Positions 51,197-59,894 of a stretch of 64,000 nt of DNA are shown piece by piece. Numbering within the stretch: the stretch's first letter is position 1; every line of letters begins with the position of its first letter. The stretch covers positions 1-64,000 of the forward strand of contig DATCEH010000067.1 in the NCBI GenBank assembly GCA_036510225.1. Direction: 5' to 3'. The stretch is from Palsa-513 sp036510225 (GTDB lineage Bacteria; Actinomycetota; Thermoleophilia; Solirubrobacterales; Solirubrobacteraceae). The position numbers were made by a program, and so were the translations under genes. Under the pieces are notes generated by a model. The model made no database searches. It was given only the letters and a program-made list of their open reading frames with translations, and was not told where the DNA came from.

Positions 51197-52287
51197 GCGC
51201 GACGATCGCCCGACCGCCGGCCGGACTGGCGCCGGTAGGCGGCGAGCGGCCGATGGCGGCCGACCGGTCGGGCGGCCAGTGGTGGCTGCTGGGCGGCGTG
51301 GCGGCCGAGCTGTCCGAGCGCCTGGCGGTGCCGGTCGGCTTCATCCGCACGCTGCTCGTCCTGGCGTCGTTCGCCCAGGCCAAGATCTGGATCGCCTACG
51401 TCGCCGTCACGCTCCTCCTGCCGCGCGGCGGGCAGCGCCGGCCGAACGCGACCAACCTGATCGCCGTTGCGCGGGTCGGCATCGCGCTCGGCCTGGTCTG
51501 GGGGCTGGTCGGAGGCGACCTCTCCCCGACGCAGGGCCTCCTCGACCAGAGCCCGGCCGTCTGGATCACCCAGTGCGGGGTCTGCCTGATCGGCCTGCTC
51601 GCGCTCCTGGCGACCGGCCGTCCGGCGAGCGAGCGCGACGTGGTGCGAGACCGGGCGACCGTCCGGGCCGGCCTTCCGGTGGCGGGGCTGCTCGCGGGGA
51701 TCTCGGTCGGCGTGATCCTCCTGCCGAGCGTCCGCTGGGAGCGGGTCCTCGAGGCTGCCACCGTGGTCGCCGGCCTCGTGATCCTCCTGCCGGGGCGCCC
51801 CGGCCGTGCGGCGGACCGGATCGTACCGGCGGCCGTGCTCGCGGCCGTGACGATCTTCCTGGCCGGCGCGGGGGCTCGGCTCGACGGCGGCGTCGGCAAG
51901 ACTCAGGTGTCCCCGACCAGCCCGGCCGCGATCGCGCCGTCCTACCGCCGGGCGGTCGGCGACCTGACGATCGACCTGTCGGGGCTCGCCGGCCAGCCGG
52001 CGACGGTCGTCCTCAGCGCATCGGTCGGGATCGGCCGGCTTGTCGTCGACGTCCCGGCCAACGCCCAGGTCAGCCTCGTCGAGCGGGTCGGCCGGGGCGA
52101 GCTCTACGATCGCCGGGGTGTCCACTCCGGCGTTGACCTCCGGCGCTCGGCCGTGATCGGGCCGATCGACCCGCGGACCGGCCGAACGCTTGCCCGCCCG
52201 AGGCTGCGCCTGCGGATCCTCCTGTCGGTCGGAGTCGGCCACGTCGAGATCGACCAGACGGGGCCCGACGAGTTCGGAGCGCTGTGA
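51193..52287 (+). CDS. PspC-domain membrane protein with LiaF-like C-terminus
   Basis: A 364-residue protein. The PspC domain lies at about 28-80 (WWLLGGVAAELSERLAVPVGFIRTLLVLASF, then WIAYVAVTLLLP). About five more membrane helices follow, then a C-terminal beta-rich domain from about 255 (YRRAVGDLTIDLSGL, SVGIGRLVVDVPANAQVSLVE) of the LiaF/DUF2154 type that controls envelope-stress kinases. It is coupled by 4-nt overlaps to the mini-cistron before it and the kinase after it. It probably senses membrane or cell-wall stress and modulates the kinase. Confidence 0.9.
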   Translation: MSATIARPPAGLAPVGGERPMAADRSGGQWWLLGGVAAELSERLAVPVGFIRTLLVLASFAQAKIWIAYVAVTLLLPRGGQRRPNATNLIAVARVGIALGLVWGLVGGDLSPTQGLLDQSPAVWITQCGVCLIGLLALLATGRPASERDVVRDRATVRAGLPVAGLLAGISVGVILLPSVRWERVLEAATVVAGLVILLPGRPGRAADRIVPAAVLAAVTIFLAGAGARLDGGVGKTQVSPTSPAAIAPSYRRAVGDLTIDLSGLAGQPATVVLSASVGIGRLVVDVPANAQVSLVERVGRGELYDRRGVHSGVDLRRSAVIGPIDPRTGRTLARPRLRLRILLSVGVGHVEIDQTGPDEFGAL

Positions 52288-53630
52288 GCGACGACCACAC
52301 GCTCCCACGCCGCCCGGCCGCGACCCGGTCGGCGATCGTCGGACGCCCGTCGCTGCCGGCTGCGCTGTCGAGCCTGGTGATCGCCGCAGCCGGCGCCGGC
52401 GCGATGCTCGCCAGCTTCGGCGGCGGCGCCCTCCCGACAGAGTGGGCCCAGGCCGCCCTGGCCGGCGTCGCGGGGACGGTCGCGCTGACGCTCGGGGCTG
52501 CCGAGGGACCGTCGAGCAAGTGGTATGCGGGTGTCGCCGCCCGCCTCGGGCGGACCGACGCCGAGGCCTGGGCGATCCGCGCAGGGGTGGTCGCGACCGC
52601 GCCGATCGGGGGCCTCGGGGTGATCGCCTACGCGTGCGCAGCGCTCGTCATCACGCTGACCGCGCCAGCCCGGCAGGCTCGGCAGACCGGCGTCTTCCGG
52701 ACGGCGGCGACCGGCCTGCTCGGGCTGGCGGTCGTCCTCGCGGCGGACGCCGGCGGCCTGAGCGTCGGGGGCGAGGGCATCCTCTGGGCCAGCCTGCTGC
52801 TCGGATCCGGCCTCTCGCTGTTCTGGGCGGCGGCCGGGACCCGCGGTCTGCCGGAGGTCGACCGGCCGTTCGCCGACCGGGCGACGCGGACCACGCTCGG
52901 GCTGCTCCTGACCGGTGCCGGCGCGATCTGGGTGCTGAGCCGGACGGGGCTCTTCAAGCAGGCCGAGGGAACGATCGCGGGGACGGCGATCGCCCTCGCC
53001 GTGTTCGTCCTCGTCGTCGGACCGCGGTGGCTGCGGACGTCGCGGATGCTGAACGCCGAGCGAGGCGTCCGCGCCCGAGCGCAGGAACGCGCGGAGATGG
53101 CCGACCACCTGCACGACTCGGTCCTGCAGACCCTCGCACTGATCCAGCTGCGGGCGGCCGACGCGGCCGAGGTCGGCGGCCTGGCCAGGCGTCAGGAGCG
53201 GGAGCTGCGCGACTGGCTGCTCGGACGGCCGCCGGATGCCGAAGTCCTCACGCTGGCCGACGGCCTGCGTGCCGTGGCCGCGGAGATCGAGGACGCCCAC
53301 CGGGCGGAGGTCAACGTCGTGACGGTCGGCGATACGCCGCTCGACGAGCGGACGCGAGCCGTGCTGGCGGCTGCGCGGGAGGCTTTGACGAACGCCGCCC
53401 GCCACGCCCCGGGAGCGGCGATCTTCGTCTTCTCGCGGGTCGACTCCGACGGCGTCGACGTCTTCGTCCACGACCGGGGACCCGGCTTCGAGATCGACGC
53501 GATCCCGGCCGAGCGACGCGGCGTCCGCGAGTCGATCATCCGCCGAGTGGATCGCGTCGGCGGCCGGGCCGAGGTCCGCAGCGCGCCGGGCGGCGGCTGC
53601 GAGGTCGCCCTGCACCTCGACCCGCGATGA
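52284..53630 (+). CDS. Sensor histidine kinase of the PspC/LiaS group
   Basis: A 448-residue membrane kinase with six to eight predicted helices in the first 250 residues, HisKA_3 motif MADHLHDSVLQTLALIQLRA, and an HATPase domain with LAAAREALTNAARHA (N box), VHDRGPGFEIDAIP (G1) and VRESIIRRVDRVGG. It starts at GTG 52284, overlapping the PspC gene by 4 nt, and overlaps the regulator gene by 4 nt. The N-terminal helices look like another PspC-related sensor module without a clear ligand domain. Confidence 0.9.
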   Translation: MSDDHTLPRRPAATRSAIVGRPSLPAALSSLVIAAAGAGAMLASFGGGALPTEWAQAALAGVAGTVALTLGAAEGPSSKWYAGVAARLGRTDAEAWAIRAGVVATAPIGGLGVIAYACAALVITLTAPARQARQTGVFRTAATGLLGLAVVLAADAGGLSVGGEGILWASLLLGSGLSLFWAAAGTRGLPEVDRPFADRATRTTLGLLLTGAGAIWVLSRTGLFKQAEGTIAGTAIALAVFVLVVGPRWLRTSRMLNAERGVRARAQERAEMADHLHDSVLQTLALIQLRAADAAEVGGLARRQERELRDWLLGRPPDAEVLTLADGLRAVAAEIEDAHRAEVNVVTVGDTPLDERTRAVLAAAREALTNAARHAPGAAIFVFSRVDSDGVDVFVHDRGPGFEIDAIPAERRGVRESIIRRVDRVGGRAEVRSAPGGGCEVALHLDPR

Positions 53631-54289
53631 CCGATCCGGCCGGATCCGGGCGGCGGCCGCGGGTCGTGATCGTCGACGACCACGCACTGTTTCGGGCCGG
53701 CGTGCGGGCCGGGCTCGCCGAGCTCACGGAGATCGTCGGCGAGGCGGCGACCGTCGGCGACGCGATCACCCTGATCGACGCGGTCCGCCCGGATGTCGTC
53801 CTGCTCGACGTCCACATGCCCGACGGCGGGGGGATCGCCGTGCTCCGGGCGATCCGCGGCTCGTCGCCGGCGACCCGGGTGCTCGGCCTGTCGGTCTCCG
53901 ACGCACCGACCGACGTGATCGCGCTGATCCGGGCCGGCGCTCGCGGCTACGTGACGAAGACGATCTCGGCGGCCGAGCTGGCCGACGCGGTCGTCCGGGC
54001 GGCCAGGGGCGAGGTCGCCCTCCCGCCACGACTGGCCGGCTTCGTGCTGGACGCCTTCAGCGGACCGGCTCCCCAACCTGCCGACGCCGACCTCGACCAG
54101 CTGACGGCTCGCGAGCGTGAGGTGCTCGAGCGGATCGCCCGGGGCTACCTCTACAAGGAGGTCGCGCAGATGCTGGGGGTCTCGACCCGGACCGTCGAGA
54201 CCCACGTCTCGGCCGTCCTGCGCAAGCTCCACCTGTCCAACCGCCACCAGCTGGCCCGCTGGGCGAGCGAGCACAAGCTCGTCGACTGA
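53627..54289 (+). CDS. NarL-family response regulator (envelope stress)
   Basis: A 220-residue regulator with a receiver (VVIVDDHALFR, phospho-acceptor Asp61 in VLLDVHMPD, Lys in VTKTISAAE). The LuxR helix-turn-helix is LTAREREVLERIARGYLYKEVAQML followed by VSTRTVETHVSAVLRKLHLSNRHQLARWA. The ATGA overlap couples it to the kinase. The long frame open upstream is an Arg-rich shadow of the kinase gene. Confidence 0.93.
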   Translation: MTDPAGSGRRPRVVIVDDHALFRAGVRAGLAELTEIVGEAATVGDAITLIDAVRPDVVLLDVHMPDGGGIAVLRAIRGSSPATRVLGLSVSDAPTDVIALIRAGARGYVTKTISAAELADAVVRAARGEVALPPRLAGFVLDAFSGPAPQPADADLDQLTAREREVLERIARGYLYKEVAQMLGVSTRTVETHVSAVLRKLHLSNRHQLARWASEHKLVD

Positions 54290-54412
54290 GACCTCGGCGA
54301 CCTTCGAGTCGCCCTGCCACGGCTCCGGCCGGCTCGACTCGAGCGCAGGCCCGCGCGACGGCCTCGGCTGCGGGGGTTGCCGACCCGGCCGGCCGGGTAG
54401 ATGGAGCCGGCG

Positions 54413-54922
54413 ATGGCCGCAGACGCCGAGCTGGCGAATCCCAGGCGGGCCGCGACGATCGGCGTCTACGGCTTCACGCTCGACGGCTTCCTCGACGCAC
54501 TCGGAGAAGCCGGCATCCGCCGGATCGTCGACGTTCGCCAGCGGCGGGGCGTCAGGGGGACCGAGTACGCCTGGGCCAACTCGCTCCGCCTCCAGGCGGC
54601 TCTGGCGCAGGCCGGCATCGCCTATGGCCACCACGCGGAGCTCGCCCCGACCACCGAGCTCCGGCAGGTCCAGTACCGGGAGGACGCCCGTCAGGGGGTC
54701 GGCAAGCGCTCACGGGTCGAGCTGGCGGCCGAGTACCGGGAGCGCTACACCCACGAGATCCTCGACCGGGTCGACCTCGGCGCGCTCCTGGACGGGCTGC
54801 CCGACCGGGAGGTCTTCGGGCTGCTCTGCGTCGAGCGGGACCCCGAGGCCTGCCATCGATCGATCATCGCCGAGCGTCTGGCCGCCGAGCACGGCGTCCG
54901 GATCACCCACGTCCGGCCGTGA
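54413..54922 (+). CDS. DUF488 family protein
   Basis: A 169-residue protein with the DUF488 pattern: TIGVYGFTLDGFLDALGEAGIRRIVDVRQRR at the N-terminus, GIAYGHHAELAPT in the middle, and VFGLLCVERDPEACHRSIIAERLA near the end, where C-x(4,5)-CHR is the conserved Cys-His motif. The biochemical role is not established. ATG 54413 has ggag 5 bases upstream and is preferred over ATG 54401. Its end overlaps the YdeI gene by 20 bp tail to tail. Confidence 0.87.
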   Translation: MAADAELANPRRAATIGVYGFTLDGFLDALGEAGIRRIVDVRQRRGVRGTEYAWANSLRLQAALAQAGIAYGHHAELAPTTELRQVQYREDARQGVGKRSRVELAAEYRERYTHEILDRVDLGALLDGLPDREVFGLLCVERDPEACHRSIIAERLAAEHGVRITHVRP

Positions 54923-55286
54923 GCGACGGCCAGCGGCCGGCGGCCCGGGCCCGCTGCACCTCGGCGAGACCGGCCGGGTGCATGCGGCCGCCGGCGGTCA
55001 GCCGCTCGACCCGGCGGACGTTGCTCTGCGACCAGTTGCTCCCGGCCCGCCGGGGCGTGAACCGCTGGGCGTAGGTCGTCGCGTCGCGCCGGCGGTTGCG
55101 CCCGTCGATCCAGCCGTGTGCGACCGCCTCCTCGACCGCCTCGTCGTAGCCGAGGCTCGTCGGCCGGGTCGTCCCCTTCCTGGCGAGGACCAGCCAGACG
55201 CCGGCCGGCTCGGCGTGATGCTCGCCCAGCCAGGCCCGCCAGGCGGCGACGTCCGCGAGGATCAGCTCGGGTAGGTCGGCTGGCAT
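54903..55286 (-). CDS. YdeI family protein (OmdA-like)
   Basis: A 127-residue protein resembling the YdeI/OmpD-associated family: WRAWLGEHHAEPAGVWLVLARKGTTRPTSLGYDEAVEEAVAHGWIDGRNRRRD, then YAQRFTPRRAGSNWSQSNVRRVERLTAGGRM. Members are about 190 residues, so this one may lack the C-terminal part, although it already covers the recognisable N-terminal half. It overlaps the end of the DUF488 gene. Confidence 0.85.
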   Translation of the reverse strand: MPADLPELILADVAAWRAWLGEHHAEPAGVWLVLARKGTTRPTSLGYDEAVEEAVAHGWIDGRNRRRDATTYAQRFTPRRAGSNWSQSNVRRVERLTAGGRMHPAGLAEVQRARAAGRWPSLTAGRG

Positions 55287-55403
55287 CGGCCAATCCTGTC
55301 ACCTGGGACGGTTCATTTTCGGAGCGGTACCCGGCGGCCGCGGGCCGGTCACGGTCCAGCGACGCGGCGGGAGTCGGCCGGCGATCTGTGATGGGATGCC
55401 GGG

Positions 55404-55922
55404 GTGACCGCCGGCCCAGTGCTGAACGGCGAGGGCGTCGTCCTCGTGCCCGTGGGAGCAGAGCATGTCGCGGAGCTCCGGCGGATCGTCGCCACGCCGG
55501 AGGTCAGGCGGCGGTGGGGCGAGGAGGAGGTCAGGGACCCGGAATGGCCGCTCGAGGATCCGTGGGCGACACCGTTCGCGATCCTGATCGGCGACGACGT
55601 CCGCGGGCTGATCCAATACGGCGAGGAGACCGGGCCGATGTACAGGTTCGCGTCGATCGACATCTTCCTCGACCCAGCCGTCCACGGACGCGGCCACGGC
55701 CGCCGGGCGATCGCCCGGCTCGCACGGTATCTCGTCGACGACCGCGGCCACCATCGCCTGACGATCGACCCGGCCGCCGACAACGAGCGCGCGATCCGCT
55801 GCTACTCGGCGGTCGGCTTTCGCCCGGTCGGGATCCTCCGCGACTACGAGCGGGACGTCGACGGCCCCGGCTGGCATGACGGCCTGCTGATGGACCTGCT
55901 CGCCGCGGAGCTCGTCGGCTGA
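55404..55922 (+). CDS. GNAT family N-acetyltransferase
   Basis: A 172-residue GNAT protein. Conserved parts are IDIFLDPAVHGRGHGRRAIARLARYLVDDRGHHRLTIDPAADNERAIRCYSAVGFRPVGILRDYERD, with the acetyl-CoA pyrophosphate loop RGHGRR. The N-terminal region ATPEVRRRWGEEEVRDPEWPLEDPWA is like the aminoglycoside 6'-acetyltransferase-Ib branch of GNATs, but resistance should not be assumed from that. The GTG start follows ggatgccggg. Confidence 0.88.
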   Translation: MTAGPVLNGEGVVLVPVGAEHVAELRRIVATPEVRRRWGEEEVRDPEWPLEDPWATPFAILIGDDVRGLIQYGEETGPMYRFASIDIFLDPAVHGRGHGRRAIARLARYLVDDRGHHRLTIDPAADNERAIRCYSAVGFRPVGILRDYERDVDGPGWHDGLLMDLLAAELVG

Positions 55923-55923
55923 C

Positions 55924-57216
55924 CTACGGGACGTTGACCGCGAAGCGCCCGACGGTCAGCGTCCGGCCGACGATGTCGAACGGCTCGCCGTCGGTGTCCT
56001 CGCCGTAGCGGTAGTAGACCGCGCCGTGGAACGTCCCGCGACACCGGCCGACCGACTGGTCGAAATGCTCGGGCTGCCCCTTCGCGTTGTCGGCGATCAA
56101 CGGGCCGGTCATGATCGCGTGACACGGCGCCGGAAAGCGGATGCTGATCATGTACGCAGAGCTCGCGTCGGTGACGGCTACGCGCGCGGTGAAGCGGACG
56201 TGGAGCGTCTTCCCATGGGTCCCGCCGCCGACGCTCACAGCGACCGGCGAGGCCACGTCGGCCGAGCTCAGGCGCGGACGCCTGACCGGAACCTGGCCGA
56301 CATGCGGGCAGGTCTGCGAGCGCAACGACTTCTGCGAGATCACGCACACGTACCCGTTCCGGTAGTCGATCCGGCGGATCGGCCCGCCGCCGGCGCCCGG
56401 GAGGGGCGAGTAGCCGTTCTGGCCGGCGCCGGGGGTCGCGAGGACGATCAGGTAGGCGCCCTGGTCGCCGACCGTCGCCACCGTGTGCAGGTGGCCGCCG
56501 TCCACGTAGGTGACGCTCTTCGCGTCGGGACCCGCCATGCCGAGGTACGCGGTGCGCTCGTCCGCCGGCGGACAGATCAACGGCCGGGGGCGGCGGGGGG
56601 CGGGAAAGTGGGCGCCGGGCGGCGGAGGCGGGTTCGGACGGCCGCAGCCGGGCTCGGCGCGCGATGGCGTGAGCAGGCCGCTCGCCGGAAGGGCGTAGAT
56701 CGCCACACCGGCGAACGCGTGGCCGTGGGCGTCGAGGGAGCCGCACGGGAACGGGCTGCCGCTGAGCAGGTTGGTCGGCAGGGCGTGGAAGCGGCCGTCG
56801 TCGCCGAAGGCGTCGTCCTCGCCGATCACACCGAGCACTCCGCGGACCAGCCGACCGGTCTGAAGGCAGCCGAGCCCACGGGATGTCGCGACGTACCGCA
56901 GGCCCCACGGGGGTCCGCCGTTCGGGTCGGCCACGGCGATCGGCAGGAGGCGCACGCTCGCGAGCTTCACGACACCCAGGCCGCTCGACGGGTTCAGCGG
57001 GACGCCGGGCGGCAGCGCGACCGGCGCGCCGCCGCTCAGCAGCCCGCTGGCCGCAAGCGCGGCCGCGGCCAGCGCCAACGCCGATAGGACGGCGGCCAGG
57101 GCGACCGCCATCCGGCGACGCGGCTGCCGGCGACGCGGCAGGCTGAGCACGAGCACCTGGCGCTCGGCCGCCCTGACCAGCTCCAGCTCGAGGTCGTGGA
57201 GCGGATCACTGATCAT
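55924..57216 (-). CDS. Membrane-anchored protein, possible anti-sigma partner
   Basis: A 430-residue protein with a short cytoplasmic N-terminus (ISDPLHDLELELVRAAERQV), one membrane helix (about 36-60) and a large extracytoplasmic part. That part is rich in Gly and Pro, with scattered cysteines and a final beta-like domain with VSVGGGTHGKTLHVRFTARVAV. The start overlaps the sigma-factor gene by 11 bp. The N-terminal cytoplasmic piece followed by a single helix is the plan of anti-sigma factors, but no zinc-binding ZAS motif is visible. Confidence 0.75.
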   Translation of the reverse strand: MISDPLHDLELELVRAAERQVLVLSLPRRRQPRRRMAVALAAVLSALALAAAALAASGLLSGGAPVALPPGVPLNPSSGLGVVKLASVRLLPIAVADPNGGPPWGLRYVATSRGLGCLQTGRLVRGVLGVIGEDDAFGDDGRFHALPTNLLSGSPFPCGSLDAHGHAFAGVAIYALPASGLLTPSRAEPGCGRPNPPPPPGAHFPAPRRPRPLICPPADERTAYLGMAGPDAKSVTYVDGGHLHTVATVGDQGAYLIVLATPGAGQNGYSPLPGAGGGPIRRIDYRNGYVCVISQKSLRSQTCPHVGQVPVRRPRLSSADVASPVAVSVGGGTHGKTLHVRFTARVAVTDASSAYMISIRFPAPCHAIMTGPLIADNAKGQPEHFDQSVGRCRGTFHGAVYYRYGEDTDGEPFDIVGRTLTVGRFAVNVP

Positions 57217-57766
57217 CGGTGGCCTCCTTCAGGCTGCTGCGCATCGTCCGCAGGCCGCGGCTGACGCGTTTGCGGACGACCGACTCGGACAGCCGCAGGT
57301 CCCGGGCGATCTCCGCGTAGTCGCGCTCGTCGATGTGGCGGGCCCGGATCGCATCCTGCTGCTCGCCGGGGAGCACGGCGAGCAGATCGAGCGCCGGCGT
57401 CGCCGCCTGACCCTCGAGCCGGTCGATGCCGATCTCGTCGAGCTCGATCGGCTCCATCGCGAGCGCCTGCCGGGCGCGGTCGGCGATCCGCCCCGACCGG
57501 AACGCCTCGCTGAGCTTGTTGTGGGCGATTCCGTAGAGCCAGACCCTGGCCGGCTCGGGTCGCGGCTCGTAGCGGGGCACGCCGGCCAGCGCGGCGGCCA
57601 TCGTCTCGGCCGTCAGGTCGAAGGCCTCCTCGGCGGTTGCGACCCGCCGGCGAAAGAACCTCAGCAGGCCGCGGGCGTGGCGGCGGTAGAAGACGGCGAA
57701 GGCCTCGGGGTCCGAGCGGGCCGCGACGAGCAGGTCCCCGTCGCAGCGCAGATCATTCGCGTCCAT
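57206..57766 (-). CDS. ECF-type RNA polymerase sigma factor
   Basis: A 186-residue sigma-70 factor. Region 2 is FAVFYRRHARGLLRFFRRRVATAEEAFDLTAETMAAAL and the linker carries VWLYGIAHNKLSEAFR. Region 4 is LLAVLPGEQQDAIRARHIDERDYAEIARDLRLSESVVRKRVSRGLRTMR. It is transcribed with the membrane protein next to it, so the two probably form a sigma/anti-sigma pair. The promoter it recognises is unknown. Confidence 0.92.
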   Translation of the reverse strand: MDANDLRCDGDLLVAARSDPEAFAVFYRRHARGLLRFFRRRVATAEEAFDLTAETMAAALAGVPRYEPRPEPARVWLYGIAHNKLSEAFRSGRIADRARQALAMEPIELDEIGIDRLEGQAATPALDLLAVLPGEQQDAIRARHIDERDYAEIARDLRLSESVVRKRVSRGLRTMRSSLKEATDDQ

Positions 57767-57838
57767 GTCAAGTGATTGTCAGATCGGCCGGATTTGTGAC
57801 CGAAGGCCACCCGACGCGGCGGTAGGCTGCGCGGGCAG

Positions 57839-58237
57839 ATGATGTTCGAGAACACCAAGGTCGTGCGCGAGATGCTCGAAGCCTGGAATCGGCGCGACGC
57901 CGACGGCGCCCTTGAATTCCTCGCCGAGGACGCCGTCGAGGACTGGTCACGGTCGATCGGACCGATGCAGGGCATCTTCGACGGGCACGCCGAGATCCGC
58001 GACCATTGGATGGTGTTCTGGGACGTCTTCGAATCGATTCGCCTCCTCCCGGAGGAGTACATCGAGGCCGGCGACCTCGTCGTCGTGCCGCATCTCGTCG
58101 AGGCCCGCGGACGCGGCGGCGTCACCACGCAGGCCCGCGGCGCCCTCGTCTACGAGCTCGACGGCGGCCTGGTGACCCGGTCGACGATCTATCAGGACCG
58201 GGCCGAGGCGCTCGCGGCGGTCGGCGTCTCGCCCTGA
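57839..58237 (+). CDS. SnoaL-like (NTF2 fold) protein
   Basis: A 132-residue single NTF2-like domain: VVREMLEAWNRRDADGALEFLAEDAVEDWSRSIGPMQGIFDGHAEIRDHWMVFWDVF at the start, and YELDGGLVTRSTIYQDRAEALAAVGVSP at the end. Members are enzymes or binding proteins of varied function. It is divergent from the ECF sigma factor gene with about 70 bp between them, so it could be a target of that factor. Confidence 0.87.
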   Translation: MMFENTKVVREMLEAWNRRDADGALEFLAEDAVEDWSRSIGPMQGIFDGHAEIRDHWMVFWDVFESIRLLPEEYIEAGDLVVVPHLVEARGRGGVTTQARGALVYELDGGLVTRSTIYQDRAEALAAVGVSP

Positions 58238-58343
58238 CGGGCCCGGTCGACCCACCGCGGCCGGGTCCGGGCGCGTCGCCCGGGACTTCGCGTTGGGCGG
58301 TCGTCGTCTGACCCGGGCCGAGAGGCGGTGCGACGGCCGCGTT

Positions 58344-59282
58344 ATGATCGCGCCGCAGGTTGGTGGAGCCACGCCGGTGGGCAAGCGAGGCGACGAGGCG
58401 GCATTGAGTCGGTCGGCACGCAAGATCGTCCAGTATCTGAACGAGGCGCACGCCGCGGAGCTCGTGCACCGGCGCGACATCCAGGCCCAGATCGCGACGA
58501 CTCCGCCGGGGCGCTACCGGACGGCTCTCGAGCGCCACCTCAGGGAGACCGTCCGCCACGCCGAGCGCCTGGCCGAACGTCTGGCCGAGCTCGGCGAGTG
58601 GCGCAGCCCGCTCCAGGTCGGGATCGGCACGGCGACGTCGCTGGCCGCCCAGCTCCTGAACATCGGTAAGGCCCCGTTCGACCTGGTCCGCGGGCCGGGC
58701 GGCGAGGACCGGACGCTTCGAAGTGCGCGGGACTCGTGCGCGGCCGAGGCCGCCGAGATCGCGACGTACACGGCGCTCGAGCGCCTTGCGAAGGACGCTG
58801 ACGACCGGCGAACCGCGAAGCTGGCCGCGTGGATCCGGGCTGACGAGGAGGCCATGCTGAAGAAGATCCTCGCCGAGATCCCCGGGCTCACCGACACCGT
58901 CGCCCGAGCGTCCTTCGAGGTCGTCCCGCCGAAGGCGATCGCCCGGACCGCGGGAACCGGGGCGGCCCACGGGTCCAACGGCGGCTCGCCGGCCGTCGTC
59001 GATCCCGACACCGCCGCCCGTCAGACCGACCGGCCGATCAACAGGGTCAGCGGCGCCGCGGCTGCGGCCAGCGCAGCCGCCCGCCGGGCCCGGAGCTCGG
59101 CGAACGCGCCTGCGAGCGCCGAGCCGTGGGCCGGCTACGACCGGCTCACGGCCGTCGAGATCATCGCCGCGCTCGACGGGGCGAGCGCGGCGAGGGTCAG
59201 GCGAACCCGCAGCTACGAGCGGACCCGGAAGAAGCGGGCGACCGTAATCCAAGCGACCGAGCGCGAGCTCGCCAGGAGCTGA
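58344..59282 (+). CDS. DUF892 (YciE/YciF ferritin-like) protein with C-terminal extension
   Basis: A 312-residue protein. The helical ferritin-like half (to about 190) has LVHRRDIQAQIATTPPGRYRTALERHLRETVRHAERLAERL and EIATYTALERLAKDADDRRTAKLAAWIRADEEAMLKKI, with several Glu/His at metal-ligand spacing. An Ala/Ser-rich linker follows. The end YDRLTAVEIIAALDG...RVRRTRSYERTRKKRATVIQATERELA is a short helical motif seen in stress-related actinobacterial proteins. ATG 58344 is used. The Arg-rich extension upstream is probably not coding. Confidence 0.82.
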   Translation: MIAPQVGGATPVGKRGDEAALSRSARKIVQYLNEAHAAELVHRRDIQAQIATTPPGRYRTALERHLRETVRHAERLAERLAELGEWRSPLQVGIGTATSLAAQLLNIGKAPFDLVRGPGGEDRTLRSARDSCAAEAAEIATYTALERLAKDADDRRTAKLAAWIRADEEAMLKKILAEIPGLTDTVARASFEVVPPKAIARTAGTGAAHGSNGGSPAVVDPDTAARQTDRPINRVSGAAAAASAAARRARSSANAPASAEPWAGYDRLTAVEIIAALDGASAARVRRTRSYERTRKKRATVIQATERELARS

Positions 59283-59284
59283 CC

Positions 59285-59830
59285 ATGGACCGTCCAGACC
59301 TGACAGGCCTCTCGCGCCGGGCGATCGGCGGCCTCGTCGGCGCGCCGTCGGCCGCCGCGAGGATTCCCGAGCTCGTCGAGCGGGCGCTCGACCGGCTGAT
59401 CTCGATCGATGTCGGCCTCGAGCGAATCGACGAGAGCCTCGGCCTGTTGAGCGTCCTCCCCGAGCTCGCCAAATCGGTCGAGCGGGTCGACCGGCATGTG
59501 ATCGGACTCGGCGAATCGGTCGACGGCCTCGAGCGGCGGGTCAAGTCTCTCGGGCGGACCGTCGGACCGCTCGAAGCAGCGATCGGACGCCTCGACGACG
59601 ACCTCAAGACGATCGATCAGAGCGTCGGGCGGATCCAGGCGACGACAACCGAGATCCGCGGCGACGTCGGCACGATCGCGCCGGACGTCGCCAAGCTCGG
59701 CGGCCAGGCGATCGGCCGGCTGGTGCTCCGGATCGACCAGCTCCAAGCCACGCTCGACGAGCTGAAGAACAGCGTCGAGAGCGGCGCCGGCGCTGCCGGA
59801 CCGGTCGACGCGAGCCCGGCCGAAGACTGA
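59285..59830 (+). CDS. Coiled-coil protein of unknown function
   Basis: A 181-residue protein almost entirely in heptad-like pattern: LERIDESLGLLSVLPELAKSVERVDRHVIGLGESVDGLERRVKSLGRT, then LEAAIGRLDDDLKTIDQSVGRIQATTTEIRGDVGTI, then LRIDQLQATLDELKNSV. There is no signal peptide or membrane helix. The ATG lies two bases after the DUF892 stop, so the two proteins are coexpressed. It may scaffold or tether its neighbour; that is inferred. Confidence 0.75.
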   Translation: MDRPDLTGLSRRAIGGLVGAPSAAARIPELVERALDRLISIDVGLERIDESLGLLSVLPELAKSVERVDRHVIGLGESVDGLERRVKSLGRTVGPLEAAIGRLDDDLKTIDQSVGRIQATTTEIRGDVGTIAPDVAKLGGQAIGRLVLRIDQLQATLDELKNSVESGAGAAGPVDASPAED

Positions 59831-59894
59831 CCGCGTCCGGCATCCCGCGTCCGGCATCCGCCGACCGACCCCGGGGCGACGGTGGCCGGACGGG

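Noticed and set aside
55404..55922. An aminoglycoside-resistance acetyltransferase
   Set aside because: The protein is in the right branch of GNATs by general pattern only. Nothing in the sequence proves aminoglycoside specificity, so it is called GNAT.
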